DNA from: Rhytidiadelphus loreus
Lineage: Eukaryota; Streptophyta; Bryopsida; Hypnales; Hylocomiaceae
Assembly: GCA_947034895.1 (NCBI GenBank)
Contig: OX344764.1
Span: forward strand, 53,921,348 to 53,985,347
Length of the DNA stretch: 64,000 nt
Direction: 5' to 3'
Shown: positions 31,870 to 44,061 of the stretch, piece after piece
Position numbering within the stretch: the first letter of the stretch is position 1
How the letters are laid out: each line of letters begins with the position of its first letter
The notes under the pieces: model-generated
What the model was told of the DNA's origin: nothing
Database searches by the model: none
The model's input: the letters and a program-made list of their open reading frames with translations, nothing else
Position numbers and translations under genes: made by a program

Positions 31870-32180
31870 CTGTAGGCGCTTAATTACCCACCCTTGGTAA
31901 TTAATCGAACACAACCAGGTTCTAGGGGTTAACTAAATTCTAACCTAACGGGTGACTAAGCATCGGTCCATTGTGCCTTCCAAGCAATGGATCTTCTTTA
32001 CTAAGCTCCTAGTTTTCCGCAGGTGACAATGGAGTTGCCCCCAATTGGCGAGGGAATAGTTCGGGCTCACCGTCCCCTAACGGCAGCCTATGCGAACTAC
32101 CACCGAATCTATCCTAATCTATGGGAATCTGAGGCTAATTGACCTTTCCTAAGATTGAGGAGAGGTTACCTAAGTCCCTT
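31870..32180. other. Non-coding junction DNA
   Basis: This is the boundary between the inverted element and a repeat-rich insert. It starts near TGACATGGGCGGC. No gene is seen. Confidence 0.35.
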
Positions 32181-32199
32181 CCATGGTTTCCTGAGTTGA

Positions 32200-32790
32200 T
32201 TGGGTCTTTTCCTAATCTAAGTTATCCTTTTCCCTAATTTAATTTCTTAATTTAATTTATCTTTTTTCTTAATTTAATCTTCTAATTTAATCTATCTTTT
32301 CTCTAATTTAATCCTCTAATTTAATTGATCTAATTTATCTTTTATCTAATTTATCTCCTAATTTAATTTCTAATTTAATTTATCTTTTTTCCTAATTTAA
32401 TCTTCTAATTTAATTTATCTTTTCTCTAATTTAATCCTCTAATTTAATTGATCTAATTTATCTTTGATCTATTTTATCTCCTAATTTAATTTCTAATTTA
32501 ATTTATCTTTTCTCTAATTTATCTCCTAATTTAATTCCTTAATTTAATTTATCCTTTATCTAAATTTATCTCCTAATTTAATCTTTCAATTTAACTTATC
32601 TTTTATCTAAATTTAATCTCCTAATTTAATTGATCTTTTATCTAAATTTAATCTCCTAATTTAATTGATCTTTTATCTAAATTTAATCTCCTAATTTAAT
32701 TGATCTTTTATCTAAATTTAATCTCCTAATTTAATTGATCTTTTATCTAAATTTAATCTCCTAATTTAATCTTCCAAGGCAAGGTCCGTT
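32200..32790. repeat. TAATTTAAT-rich tandem repeat
   Basis: Degenerate (TCTAATTTAAT)n-type sequence. From about 32600 it becomes a regular ~38-bp unit (AATTGATCTTTTATCTAAAT) repeated about four times. Confidence 0.85.
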
Positions 32791-32799
32791 TTGCTAAAT

Positions 32800-33650
32800 T
32801 AACCCGAGCTCCTAATTGGATTATTTTGTCTTAAGCTAGTGTTCGCTTCTTGGTTGAGTGCTAACCTTAACGGTTACTAATTCCTAGTCCTATCCTACCC
32901 TAATCTAATTTGGTTGCTCTTATGGTTAACTTCTATGTATGAGATGGGTTTGGATACTTCTATCGATAACCTTCTATGTCTAAACTTAAGGCCCACTCCT
33001 AATCCCTATTTGCTAATCAAAATTATCCACTACCTAACAGAGTCTAGCGTAAATTAGAAGGGAAAAAAAACACCGGGGATCTGTTTAATGACTCACCTGA
33101 TCGTCGTTAGTATGTGCGGCATTTTCCTCCATACCTCCAACCGCGTGCTCGTATTCCATAGTGGACACGTATTTTGAAGTGGTCAAATGCCTACGGCTTA
33201 GTGGTGAAAACTGTTATACTCTAGTACCCTACGGCACTCTCTCCCCTCCTTATCTCCCCCTTTTCTTTTGCCTTGGTACTATTCCCACCAACCCCTTAAT
33301 GGGGGTCTTACGCTATGACGCTAACTCCTTGCAAATTCAACCCCCCCCTCTTACGTTGTCATCTTTGCGTCATTGTAATCTCCCTTCTAATGGCCGTGGA
33401 AAGCTTTGGGGATTCCCGTGCACTCTAATCGAAGTAACTATGGATCGTCTCTCTCCTTCTCACTCCTATTTCAACCTCTCTTCCTAATCTCCTACCATTC
33501 TTATTTTGTCGTTTTGGTGGTGATGAGAGAGTGAGAGGTGCGTGTTTTGCAGGTATGGCCGCGGAGGTGTCGCCTCTCTTCCTTCCTTCCCCTTTTTCCC
33601 CGTTGACCTTAAAGGCCTTGGCTTCCTTCTAAGTTTCCCCTAATCCCAAC
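32800..33650. other. Non-coding stretch in the repeat-rich insert
   Basis: No protein domain recognised. The frame at 33161-33487 has a Pro/Leu-rich translation that looks random. Confidence 0.35.
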
Positions 33651-33659
33651 TTTTAGTCA

Positions 33660-34010
33660 TTCCCCCCCCCCCCTTTTTTCCTCTTCCCCCTCCCCTCTTT
33701 CCCCTTCCCCAAGCCCTGGACTCCCTGGACCCCAAGCCCTGGACTCGCCGCGACCCTCCCAGCCCGCAGCCCAGCCCCGAACCCCAATACCCGGCGCCTA
33801 GTCCCGACGCCCAGCCCCGAACCCAGTCCCAACTCTCTAGTACCCGGCGCCCAGTCCCGACTCCCCAGTACCCGGCGAACCCCAGTACCCGGTGAACCCT
33901 ATACCCGGTGAACCCAGTCCCGACGCCCCAGTCCCGACTTCCCTGTCTGGCTGGTGTTTAAGGCTGGCTGGCTGGTGTTTAAGACTGGCTGGCTGGTGTT
34001 TTAAGGGCTT
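33660..34010. repeat. C-rich minisatellites
   Basis: Runs of C are followed by degenerate AGTCCCGACGCCC/AGTACCCGGCGAACCCC units. Then comes a ~23-bp unit, CTGGCTGGCTGGTGTTTAAG, repeated three times (about 33950-34010). Confidence 0.8.
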
Positions 34011-34129
34011 GGCTAACTTTGGTTCTTGGGGGTGGTCTTCCCTAGGACTAGACTTTCTTTTCTAAAAGGAAGGGGTTTTTGTTGTCAAAACAAAGGAAAA
34101 AGACTTCACTACTTCTAACTGGGCCCGAG

Positions 34130-34400
34130 GGCCTGTCAACCACAAAAGAAAAGGAAAGAAATAAACACACTTGTCTTGGGGGCTAAACTTTGGGCTTTCC
34201 CAAGAAGGTCTTGGGAACTAAACTTTGGAACTAAAGTACGTAGGAGGTCAAAGCTTCGCCGTAAGGTTGGTTTTGACACCAACTCTAAGACTTGCAATGT
34301 CCCTAAGTTCAAAGCTCCGCCGTCTGGGCCTATTTTGACACACACTCTAAGACTGGGGTAAGTTGTAAGTTCAAAGCTTCGCCATCTCACGGGCGGTGGG
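34130..34400. repeat. ~60-bp tandem repeat (GTTCAAAGCTTCGCCGT)
   Basis: GTCAAAGCTTCGCCGT at 34248, GTTCAAAGCTCCGCCGT at 34308 and GTTCAAAGCTTCGCCAT at 34370, with a shared ACTCTAAGACT between them. Confidence 0.75.
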
Positions 34401-36058
34401 GTCCACACACAAACAACATGGAAGGGATGACTATGGTCAGGGTGTACACACGAGGCAACCGTACCCACAAGGTAAGCATAAACTAGACAACACTTTACAC
34501 GCTAAAGGCCCCCCAAAGCGGCATTGCCAAGGTACGGTGGGGGGTAACTTTAGGATTAGTACAAGATGCACAAAAAGCAAGTGAAACCCTCTTGACTCAC
34601 AACAAGTACAAGGTAAGATGGAAAGACCTCAAAGGACCTTCAAAGAGCTTGAGATAGAACAACAAAGAGAGCAAAAAGTGCTCCGAAAACACCGTAGAGG
34701 TTTCTTGGCTTGAAACGCCAAAAATTCCAAGATAACTTGGACCCACGGACCCAAAACAAGTATTGGGGGTGTTTTGGGAGAGAGAAGGGCCCCCTTTTAT
34801 AGGTTTCCAAGGGCCCACTCCCCCCCTCGACGAGTAACCTCATCCATCCGGATTTTCATCCAACTTTGAGATTTTCACCTAATCTTGGGTTTTACGCTGG
34901 TCCTAGTTTCTAACTTTTGGAGTTTAGGTCGGAATTGCAAATGGATTGCGCCAATGGCTTCAGAATGCCATTTTTAGCCTAAAGGACCTCCTACCCCCTA
35001 TTTCTATCACAAAAAACCCCTTGGAAACTAGTGCCAACTGGAGCCAATTAAAAGGGTAAAAACCTAACTTTTGGGGTTTACCTCTTTTGGCTTGGGTAAC
35101 TAGCTAGGGTTGTTGGGGAGGCTCTAGGGAGTAAGAAAAGGCTCCTTGATGTCTTTGTTCCGACTTCGTACGCTCCTGGGACGCCGGTCAACCCCGCAAA
35201 GATCTTGTCGTAAATATTAATTGGGGGGATGTTGTCAATTTCGGCTGCTTCCCGCTATTGGAACACCATGAAATTTGTCGGGGCGCGTTATTAACATAAA
35301 AGATGCTAGTCTAATTTTTAGTGAGATTTTACCGCGGCCTAGGTATTTTCCATGAATTTCCCAACGTGGCCTTTGGCGGTTGACTGCTCGGAAAAAGATC
35401 CTTTGGAGATCAGAAAAAACCGAGACTTTTTGGGGAACCTCTCATGGAGTCCCCCAAGCCACGTGCCAAGTCTTAGGCTATTCTGGCACATAGTTGGTGG
35501 CGAGGTGAAAACTGACTTCGGTTGAATCACCGGCAGTCAGGGAATCTTTCACATGTGAGGGAATCTTGGCGAATGGGTTTTGCCGTGGACATCCCGACAT
35601 GCTCCAGATCCGAGAACACTATCCGGCGGCTGTGGATTCCTCCATGCGGCCTGTCTGGGACAAATAACACCTGCAAGCTAACAATTTGGATTCCTAATGT
35701 TTCGTCGGTGGAATGGGGAAACTAGAACCTATCTTTGGAGATTTACGTGGGGACTCCCCCACTCTCCTAAGACTTAATTTAGCCTATCATGGTCACATGC
35801 ACTAGGTTTTGGGCTATTTTGGGTAAGTTCCTAGTAGCCCTATTGTTTCCCACTAATTATGGGTTCTAACCTATATACAAGTGGGTTTTATGGGTAATCT
35901 ATGGATAAAAGGCTATTTATGACCAAATGCTATACTAGTACGTGACATACCTATTTTGGTTCTACACTCTTTTTTGGGCTTTTTGTACTACTTTATGCCT
36001 TAATTTGTAATAAACTAAAAAAAAGAAAACAATGAGTCCCAAGTGACGAATTTGGGGC
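34401..36058. other. Remainder of repeat-rich insert; possible LTR end at its right border
   Basis: No coding sequence recognised. The right end, GAATTTGGGGCTCACAACA (to 36066), reads TGTTGTGAGCCCC on the minus strand, a TG-start that could be an LTR border. No matching second copy was found, so the identity is open. Confidence 0.3.
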
Positions 36059-36064
36059 TCACAA

Positions 36065-36949
36065 CAGGCCTTGGAGAAAACGAAGCATGGACAAGTTGTG
36101 TTGCCTGACACTAAAGATTCTTGTGAATTTCGTCTTCCACCACGTACCTTTGTCACAGCTGATTGGGTATCCTTGCGGTTACCAATTCAAGGCTCGGAGC
36201 TGACTTGTTATTTTCTAGGAAAATATTAGCATATGTTTGCCGATATGGATGAGGAATGCCCCATTCCCTCGTGGAAAGCGTTGGAATGGTTATTCAAAGA
36301 CTATGGACTCTCAGTAAAAGAAGACGAGATGTATCATCCGGTTTATCCTAGGAGGTCTCATAATTGGCAATCACAGCCACCACCTGCGGTATCAACAAAT
36401 GGGCATTTCTGCCCTTGTCCGAGAAGGTATTTGTGGAATCCTATGGCATTGATTGACTCCGTTGAATACAACTGGCCAGTCATCAAAGGGTCGTTTAAAA
36501 CATCTAAACAGTGTGCAAAGGCGTATGGCAACTTCTTTGCTACACATATTAATCATACGGATCCTGTCTGCTACCGAGCAGCGGTCTTTTGTAACTTTTT
36601 GGCCTTCATGTGTAAGCAACACAAATTGTTGATTGATGTGAATCAGTTTGATCCCTTACGCCCGGAATTCCATCTCAAACTCAAGATTCAATATCAAGGG
36701 ACGCGGTATCATCGAGTGGTGGAAGTAATGGCTATTACCCATTTTTGGGCTGGCGCACATCTCTGTTTCATTAACGAATTTCCTTGCACCAGTTACTCAG
36801 CTTGGCAGATGTGGTATAATTCTCAGTTTACAGATAATCAAGATTTGCTATCCAGAGACCCTGATGTAGAGAAGGCGGTGCTCAAGTCCGTAGCCCGGCG
36901 TGAAAAACTACTAACTGATTATCGGAACAAGAGACCAAAGTGGAATTGA
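36065..36949 (+). pseudogene. Accessory (3') ORF of the outer element, in-frame TAG
   Basis: From the junction near 36060 the frame reads ALEKTKHGQVVLPDTKDSC and meets TAG at 36227-36229. It then continues (MFADMDEECPIPSWKALEW...) for 239 codons to TGA at 36947-36949. The translation matches the inverted accessory ORF over its whole length, including AVSTNGHFCPCPRR / AVQTNGHFCPYSRR. Its first part is missing, cut off by the insert. Position just before the polypurine tract and LTR agrees with an extra 3' ORF. No function known. Confidence 0.65.
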
Positions 36950-36966
36950 CGGGGGCGTCAATGGTT

Positions 36967-36978
36967 TAAGTAGGGGAC
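36967..36978 (+). other. Polypurine tract
   Basis: TAAGTAGGGGAC lies just before the LTR start at 36981. The same tract (AAGTAGGGGG) precedes the inverted LTR, which supports both LTR starts. Confidence 0.55.
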
Positions 36979-36980
36979 CA

Positions 36981-39187
36981 TGTAGTCACCTTTAATTTTC
37001 ATTCTTTTTACTATTTGTCTTTTGGTCAACAAATAGTGGTGGAAACTCTTGTAATTTAGGCAAACGAATGGTTAAGTAAACAATTAGTTGGAATTATGGA
37101 GTTTTCGGTAATTAAAACAATTAGTTATATTTAGGGATCATGGGGATCGGCAGACAGTTATTGCTGGTAGTTACAACTATTAGTTTTCTATATAGTTCGA
37201 ACGATTTGTAAATGTGCTCTCTCACTCTCTCGGTATTTTTTTTTGGTGATCAGTTTTTTTCTTATGTTTTGTATCATGAACTCCTTCAGATATCAATGCG
37301 AATATATTTTTACAAATTGTTGTTTTGTGTGTATGTCCAGTGAGTGGATTCTTGGTGACTGGTGTGTGTGTAGGGAATTGATATGACTAGAATTTGTTGG
37401 CCCTGGTTTGATTAATTGTAAGTATCGATTAACAAGTTGTTGGTTGTTGAATTATTTTGCCTGTAAACTTAGCTGTGTTCGATCTATCATGATTTCTTTT
37501 ATTGGAGTTTCATCGAGTGAGTAAGGACTCGGTATGGCAAGAATGAAGTTGAACACGATCATTGACAATTGGTACGAGTAAGTGGATGTGATTGGAAGGA
37601 GCAGCTTGGTTGCCCGTCAGTAAACAAATTGTTGATTTAAAGATCTGTGATACTTCGACGAAGTTGCAGTAGTCCGACAGATGGTTGAGTACAACGGAGG
37701 TCGGACAAACAAGCGCTCTGGTAAGCATACTATACCATTGATTGTATTGATATATACATATGTGTAGCTTTTGACAAATGGTAGTATTAAGAGTTTAGAC
37801 TGGGATGATTGTAATCGGTTTATTTAAACAACTTGTGTTTTACTGGGACTATGTTAAGCCGAGTGTTTACTGCCTGTGACAAATTGTTTTAGTGTGTTAT
37901 GTGCTTAATACGTGAGATGAACGAATTGTTATGCTAATGATAAAATTGTATTGGAAGTTTCACGTTGTAAATTGTGCGTTGGTAAGGTGGAATCACGATA
38001 TGTAATAATTGTGTGTATGAGGATTGGGATTCATGCTTTACAATTAGTCAGTTTGTTGTGGAAGTATACAAATGTGATGATAAAATGCTTGTGTCTACCA
38101 TTATTCGTGACTAATTGTTGTATCGGTTTTGGAAGTAGGTAATTAGCATACAAATTACGGAAAGGCAATTTGTGTATTATGGACTTCGTAATTTTACAGA
38201 CAAATAAACTGTCAACAATTGATTTAGTTACCTGAGTTTATTTTAAACCAATTGTTTTAGGATTTGAAACTTAAATTGATCTTTATGTAGCTAATATGCA
38301 GACTAATTGTATGAAGATCATAACATGGTTAACAAATTGTATGAATGTTGATCTCTGACTGATGTGACGTGCGTGGGTATTAACGGATGAATACTATTAC
38401 TCTATCACGCTAATCAATGGTTGTGAATTCAGGTTTAGATAAACTATTTGTTGAAATAGAAAGAATTTGCATAGATTTAGAACTTGGATCAAGTTGTTAT
38501 GAACCTGGGTGTTTGGTATAAGTTTGATGAAAGTATTATTCCAATCAATTGTTGAGACCTTAGGAGAGAGACTATTAGTAGATGAGTGACAAAAAGAACA
38601 CTTAACAAATGGCTGCAAGCTGTGCAGGAAATATTAAGGAGCTTGCATTGCACACACTCATGCCCTGCATTTAGATAGAAACAAATGGTTGTAGTTAGGA
38701 CGGTGACAGATTTCTTGAGCATCCTAAACCAGCAATTCGGCTAGTAAAGTAGTTACTGAAACAAATTGTTTGGTAACAAAATCACTGGTAATTAATGAAT
38801 GTGTATACAACTTATTATACCTATATCTATATATACACCTCTGTGTGTAATATGCATTGCATTAAGTCCTAGAGCATACATATGACAAATTGTGGTTCTT
38901 CCCGACTAATTGTTATAAACAAAAGACACACATTAGTTCAGGACCGAGACTGCATTCATTTGTCCATAGCATTGGTAACGGACAGTTAAACAAATTGTGT
39001 ATGGGTTAAGAGTGAAAAAATGAACAGTTCGTAATTGTTAAGTAATTATTATCTAAAATCCCATCCTATTTTAAAATACATGTGACTTTAGCTACTAATA
39101 CATTAGACTAGTTGATCATTCCTCCTAGATTTGAACCCCTATACTATAGTCCTGGATTTTGTGGGATTAGCAAAAACCTAGACTACA
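36981..39187 (+). repeat. 3' LTR of the outer element, about 2.2 kb
   Basis: It starts TGTAGTCACC after the polypurine tract and ends GACTACA. Positions 37752-39187 are the part shared with the left LTR. Both termini are TG...CA. It is densely supplied with ACAAATTGT-type words. Confidence 0.7.
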
Positions 39188-41270
39188 ATGGTCAAAGAGG
39201 AATGAGGTAATGAGAAGCCTTTGGACCGCTCAGTGAGTGATAGTTCAATGCCGGTCATGAATTCAAAATTTGTACATGCTAACTTAGTCGGGAATATAGA
39301 AAGATAGGCTAGGTATATAATTTGAATTCTGAATTTTGCACCTATGAAATTGATAGTGTTTTCAATGTATGTGTTGCAACTTTTTTGGACAATAAGCTTG
39401 CTTCTTGTTTGGAGTAGGCTTTATTTTTTTTGAAGGAGGGATGGGGAATCTGTGACATAGGTAGAGCTCAAATGAATAAACTCTTGTGAAATCAAAGTCT
39501 TTGAATTGCTTAAACCATAGAGTTTGAATTCTTTGAAAGTTCTAGACTTGGTTCTTTAGAATTTGTGGGTGCTTCCTATAATGGCATGCATGTTCACTAA
39601 TTTAGTAAATCCTTTTTGAGAGTACATGGAACATTCTAGCTCTTGGGAATATAATTACAATTTCATTCGGTCTTAGAGAGAGGAAGAGAAGATCTAAAAT
39701 GGAAGCTCAAAAAGTTTGAGTGAATGGAATAATGAAACGAGGAAAAAAATATAAATGAAGTGTATGAAGATATTGTCCTTATAGTATATTTGAGTCGCCT
39801 CCATTGGGAATTTTATTTAAATCAATTTTGATAAGTGGTGTATAAGTTACAAACCTTGTAGTTTTGCGTGCAAGGAGGGCATGTTTGTGATATCATGACA
39901 TTGAAACTTCTTTTGTTACCATTCTCAATACCAGACAAAGCATGGAAGTAAATGAAGTGAAAGTGATTTTTGTGGGCAAATAACTGGGCCATGTGTGATT
40001 TCAGTCGTATTAGCAGTGCTTGTAGTGGGGTACATGCCTAACTTATGCACATCCTTGCAAACAAGGAAGACAATATGCAAGTGACACGTTATAAACTTAC
40101 TTTAATTTGAGAGCAACAACATTCAGTGTTGTTTATTGTTTCCGTGATCTATGAACAAACCAAGTACTTCATTCCTTGAGCATTGTTAGTTTAAGGGTAT
40201 TGGGCAAAGAAATAGAATGCGCCTTTCTGTGAAAGAGACGACATTATATTGAAATTGTAGGACCGAAGATTTAAACAAGCAGGTTGTGTTGCACAAGTAC
40301 CGCAGAAGTTTTTGTTCTAAAGTCCTAGCTTATTGCCATAATTGGGAAGTTATACGTTTAGGATAGGGCATCGTTTCTTATATTCTATTTCGGACATGGT
40401 GCATCGCTTGGTTGTTGTATTGATGATAGCGTATTCAGATTTTAGTAGGTGAAGCAAGAACGAAATGGAGGAGCTCAAGGTTTTCATTCGGAAAAGAACG
40501 ATTCCTTCTACATTCCCTGAATGAATTCCTTGGTGGAAAATTACTGCGTTGAGGTATGAGTGCACTCCGGAAGCTCTAATAGAAGAAAGGGAAATCAATG
40601 ATTAGGCCATGGAAACCTTGTTATAATGCAACAATACAATATTTGGATTGTAGGAAAAGGTATGTTTCAATTCTTGATAAATCGGTTGTTCTAAATTTTT
40701 TTTTGAAAGGGATGAAAGTATGCACGGTCCAGAAGTTTTTCTCAATGTGGAAAGAAGTTTTGTTTCTAGAAATGCTCATTTTGAACGCTATCATTCAATT
40801 CACAGTGGAAGATGGAAGTATAATTCAAAGGATTCTGAAGTGCACATATTCCACCATCACACAGTGAAAAGATATAGACTTTATACTTGGAGCTTGGAGG
40901 TTTGGAAAATGATATTGCCTTTTGAGTTCTGAAATTTCTGTAATATGTGCTTTACACAAATTCAAGTTGAAATGAAGATGTAACAGTTACAATTGTCCTA
41001 TTTGAGTAGAGAATAATTTAATCAATCAAACTTCACTGGAAACTTACAGGGGTTCATGAAGCACGCTCAAAGTGTAGATAGTGGGGATAAAGGCATGTTC
41101 AGGTAATCATGTACTTCGATGATAAATTTTAGTGCAACAACAGAAAGCATCAATGAACGATACTTTGGAGTGTTTGTACACCTGCTAAGCATGGGTAGGA
41201 GTTTAAGAGTATGTAAGTCCTACAACAATACTATGAGCAAAGTGGTATGTAGAAGCATAGTACAATGGGG
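39188..41270. other. AT-rich DNA without convincing genes
   Basis: Open frames at 40350-40932 on both strands give translations without recognised domains. The one on the plus strand (MHGPEVFLNVERSFVSRNAH) could be a retroelement fossil, but I cannot place it. Confidence 0.4.
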
Positions 41271-42140
41271 GTGATTGCAAGAATGACTAGTCAATTTTGT
41301 ACTGTTTGGGCAAAAATTGGGGTCCCGACATTAAGTACTACAAGAACTAGAAGGAAAAGCTTTTGCATCAATTTTAGGTTGTCAATTATATTCTCAATTT
41401 GCTGTACTATTAACAAATGTCCTTCGTGAGTACTTTATAGTACTTTGGTGCACCCACCAGTTTTATGTCCCTTTTTTTTTATAGAAAAGGGATATGTCAA
41501 GATTTTAATTTATAATAAATCTATCATTGTAGAAAAAAAAACCTAAAAAATAGCCATTTGTGAAGTTGAGTACTATGAGTACTAGAAGAAATAGATTTTG
41601 CATTGATTTTGGGTTGTTGATTATACTATAGATCTGTACCCTTTGTGAGTACTAGTACTCGGTCCCAATTTTTCACAAAAAAGGCATACGTCAAAAAATT
41701 TAATTTACACTAAATCTATCATAGTGGAACCCTCCTTCTAAAAATTGGCCATTTGTGAGGACTTGATGGTGATGAAATTTCACCAAAAGAATGAGCTTGA
41801 AACCATCTTCAATGTTCAAAAGTGCGTGTTGTGGGGAGCCATATATGCACGAACATAGAGGCCATAAAATAATTTATTTTGAGATGCCCCTCATAAGGAG
41901 CATGCCCGCATAGTGTGGGAATAGATTATAGAAATTTCACCTCTAAGTCATTAATTTTGAGTGAAACCCACTAAACCTAAAAGTGTGACAAATTAGCAAA
42001 ATAAAATTTGTAATAGAAATTGATTTTTAAAATTTCTGAAAAATAAGGGATATGATTGCAGTGGAAACATCCCTCCAATAACCTCCAATAAAAAAATTCA
42101 AGTTCATTAGGTTCATGCTTCAAAAGTTATAGTAGGTTAT
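41271..42140. repeat. AT-rich foldback family member, copy 1 (degenerate), with an internal ~220-bp tandem duplication
   Basis: It starts GTGATTGCAAGAATGAC. The part 41760-42140 matches the right arm of the element at 58799-59857 (TTTCACCAAAAGAATGA.CTTGAAACCATCTTCAATGTT). Between lies a direct duplication, 41329-41560 and 41561-41760 (AGTACTA..AGTACTAGAAG, TTTTGCAT..ATTTT). Confidence 0.6.
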
Positions 42141-42715
42141 GAGTCCATCATGCTACATGTGACACAATTAAAGACCAATGTTTCTTGCACAAGTTAATAG
42201 AAACTAAAATCATTATAATCTTACATGACCTCTAAGTGGATGTGGAAAGAACCGTAAATGTGGTGCAATTGATTTCAAGGAGTTTTCCTCATATACACTA
42301 GTACAAAAGAGGGTTAACCCAGGAAGGACGCTGCGGACAATAAGTGTCCGATGAATGACAAGGAATTCTCTAGTGTAAGATAGAACTACAACTATTCATC
42401 CTTGGAATTTTTTGTGGAAAGTGGAGAACACCTACAGTAGCTTGACTTCCAATGAGTAATTTTGGATTTTTTTATTCCAATGACTCTCAATGCATGGTTT
42501 CTAGGGTCACCCCGCGTCGTAATGTAAATGGATTGTTCTTGAGGATAACTGAACTTGAATGACGAAAACACATTGCGTGTGCTAATGAATAAAAATTAGC
42601 TTATGAACGAAGTACTAATCTTCTATTCTTGTTTTGAAATGATTTTGAAAGCAGTAAGTTAAGCCACACGATGGTTGAAGTCAATGTTCTTTTCATAAGT
42701 TAGTGCTGGCTATTA
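42141..42715. other. AT-rich non-coding stretch
   Basis: No gene or clear repeat seen. Confidence 0.4.
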
Positions 42716-43213
42716 CAGCCACTTTATGGTGCATAGTGTAAAACTATGCACCATGGAAAAAAAATTTAATTTAAAATTTTTCAGTTTTTAGTTCAACCCC
42801 TCTCCCCTTTCAAAATTTTTAATTTTAATTTTTTTTGGGGGGGGGGTTGAATTAAAAATTAAAAAATTTTAAATTAAATTTTTTTTCCACTCTTCACCCA
42901 CCCTCTGTCATCCTCCCCTTCTTGTAATTTTCAGGGGTGGGTGGGAGTGCAAACAATATGGGATATATCCCATATTGCACTTGTATTTGTACCGTATCAG
43001 TATCCGTATAAATTCCAATACGTACCCGTATTAGTACCGTATCAGTACCCGATCCCATATCTGTATCCGTATTCAAATTTTTTTGAGATCAACGGTTGTG
43101 AGGGGGGTTTGTAATTTTTTTTACAAAAAAATCAACGGTTCTCATTTTTTAGCAGGGAGGGGGGGTTGTTAATTAATGCAAAACCTGTGACTGCCACTTT
43201 TGGGTGCATAGTC
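42716..43213. repeat. ~500-bp segment bounded by direct repeats and containing hairpins
   Basis: GCCACTTTATGGTGCATAGT (42719) and GCCACTTTTGGGTGCATAGT (43194) bound it. Within it are a 12-bp perfect stem (ATGGTGCATAGT, 5-nt loop, 42726-42754) and a perfect 27-bp inverted repeat (GGAAAAAAAATTTAATTTAA..., 42755-42781 with 42862-42888). There is also a short CCGTAT-rich tandem repeat (42976-43072). Confidence 0.6.
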
Positions 43214-44057
43214 TGTGGACGGCGCTCTTCGAAGAGTTTTTTTTGTAATTGTAGGTGAATTGTCAAGATTTCAAAACAGAGTGATGGACGTTTCAAACAT
43301 CAATGTGCAGCAAAATACACTATAGAACACTAGCCTAACATTGGAAATTCAATGTCATGAGGTTCATGTTCAATTCAGAACATGCAAAACATTTTCTATA
43401 TCACACTCGAACATCTTTGGGTGTTCACCACATTCAAGAAACAATATTTGAATGACATTTTCTTGTTTTAGTGAGGTGTTTTTGTAAACACAATTTTTTT
43501 GTTTTCCTAGTGTTTTTTGTAGCACTTGCATTCTTGTTTCTAGAATGCTAAAACAATACAACATTACAACTCTAGCTAGAGAGTGGGGGAAGTGCTTCAA
43601 AATGTACAACTATAGGGAAAGATTGACAAGAGCAAGTTGTGGAATTATCTACTCATTGCCATTGTGATGCAAGTGTTGCTCAATGTGCTTGTGAGGTGAT
43701 GCAAGGCACATCATACACTTAATTCATCAAGACCAAAAACTCACCCATGGTTAGATACTTTGTTTGGGATAAACCAACGGAATGAGCGTATTTTTTGAAT
43801 GAATAAATAATACTTATATTATTTTCTTTTATCTATATGAAATGCATACCTTCACAATTCAATTGGAATAAATTCAACCTCAATTGGCCAATTTTACTAG
43901 AAAGACACAAATATCTTGTAAATTCTTACTGAAAATCTCCCAAAAAGGTCATTACTTAAAATGTTATCTCTAGGACTATACTTAAAACACCCCTTTCTCT
44001 TGTAGTGGAGGTAGTATTAATATGGAATGAGGGTCTTTGTGACACATGTTTATTGCC
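43214..44057. other. AT-rich non-coding stretch
   Basis: No gene or repeat recognised. Confidence 0.4.
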
Positions 44058-44061
44058 TTAA

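Larger units (their letters stand above)
19389..39187 (+). mobile_element. Defective Ty3/gypsy LTR retrotransposon (Athila/Tat/Ogre-like), ~19.8 kb including insertions
   Basis: A 1436-bp segment at 19389-20824 recurs at 37752-39187 with about six substitutions and no indel seen by eye. Between them lie a primer-binding site, an extra 5' ORF region, gag, broken protease and the first part of reverse transcriptase. These are followed by an inverted piece of a related element, repeat-rich DNA, and an accessory ORF (36065-36949) followed by a polypurine tract. No RNase H, integrase or reverse-transcriptase catalytic core was seen. I found no matching target duplication, which fits truncation of the left LTR. 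The interior carries many stops and frameshifts although the LTRs are young. Confidence 0.75.

Noticed and set aside
33161..33487. 108-codon frame in the repeat-rich insert
   Set aside because: No domain, Pro/Leu/Ser-rich, flanked by C-rich and AT-rich repeats. Likely chance.
19389..39187. Interpretation as an integrated pararetrovirus or retrovirus
   Set aside because: Two LTRs, a tRNA primer site and Gag of plant Ty3/gypsy type are seen. No movement or envelope protein is recognisable.
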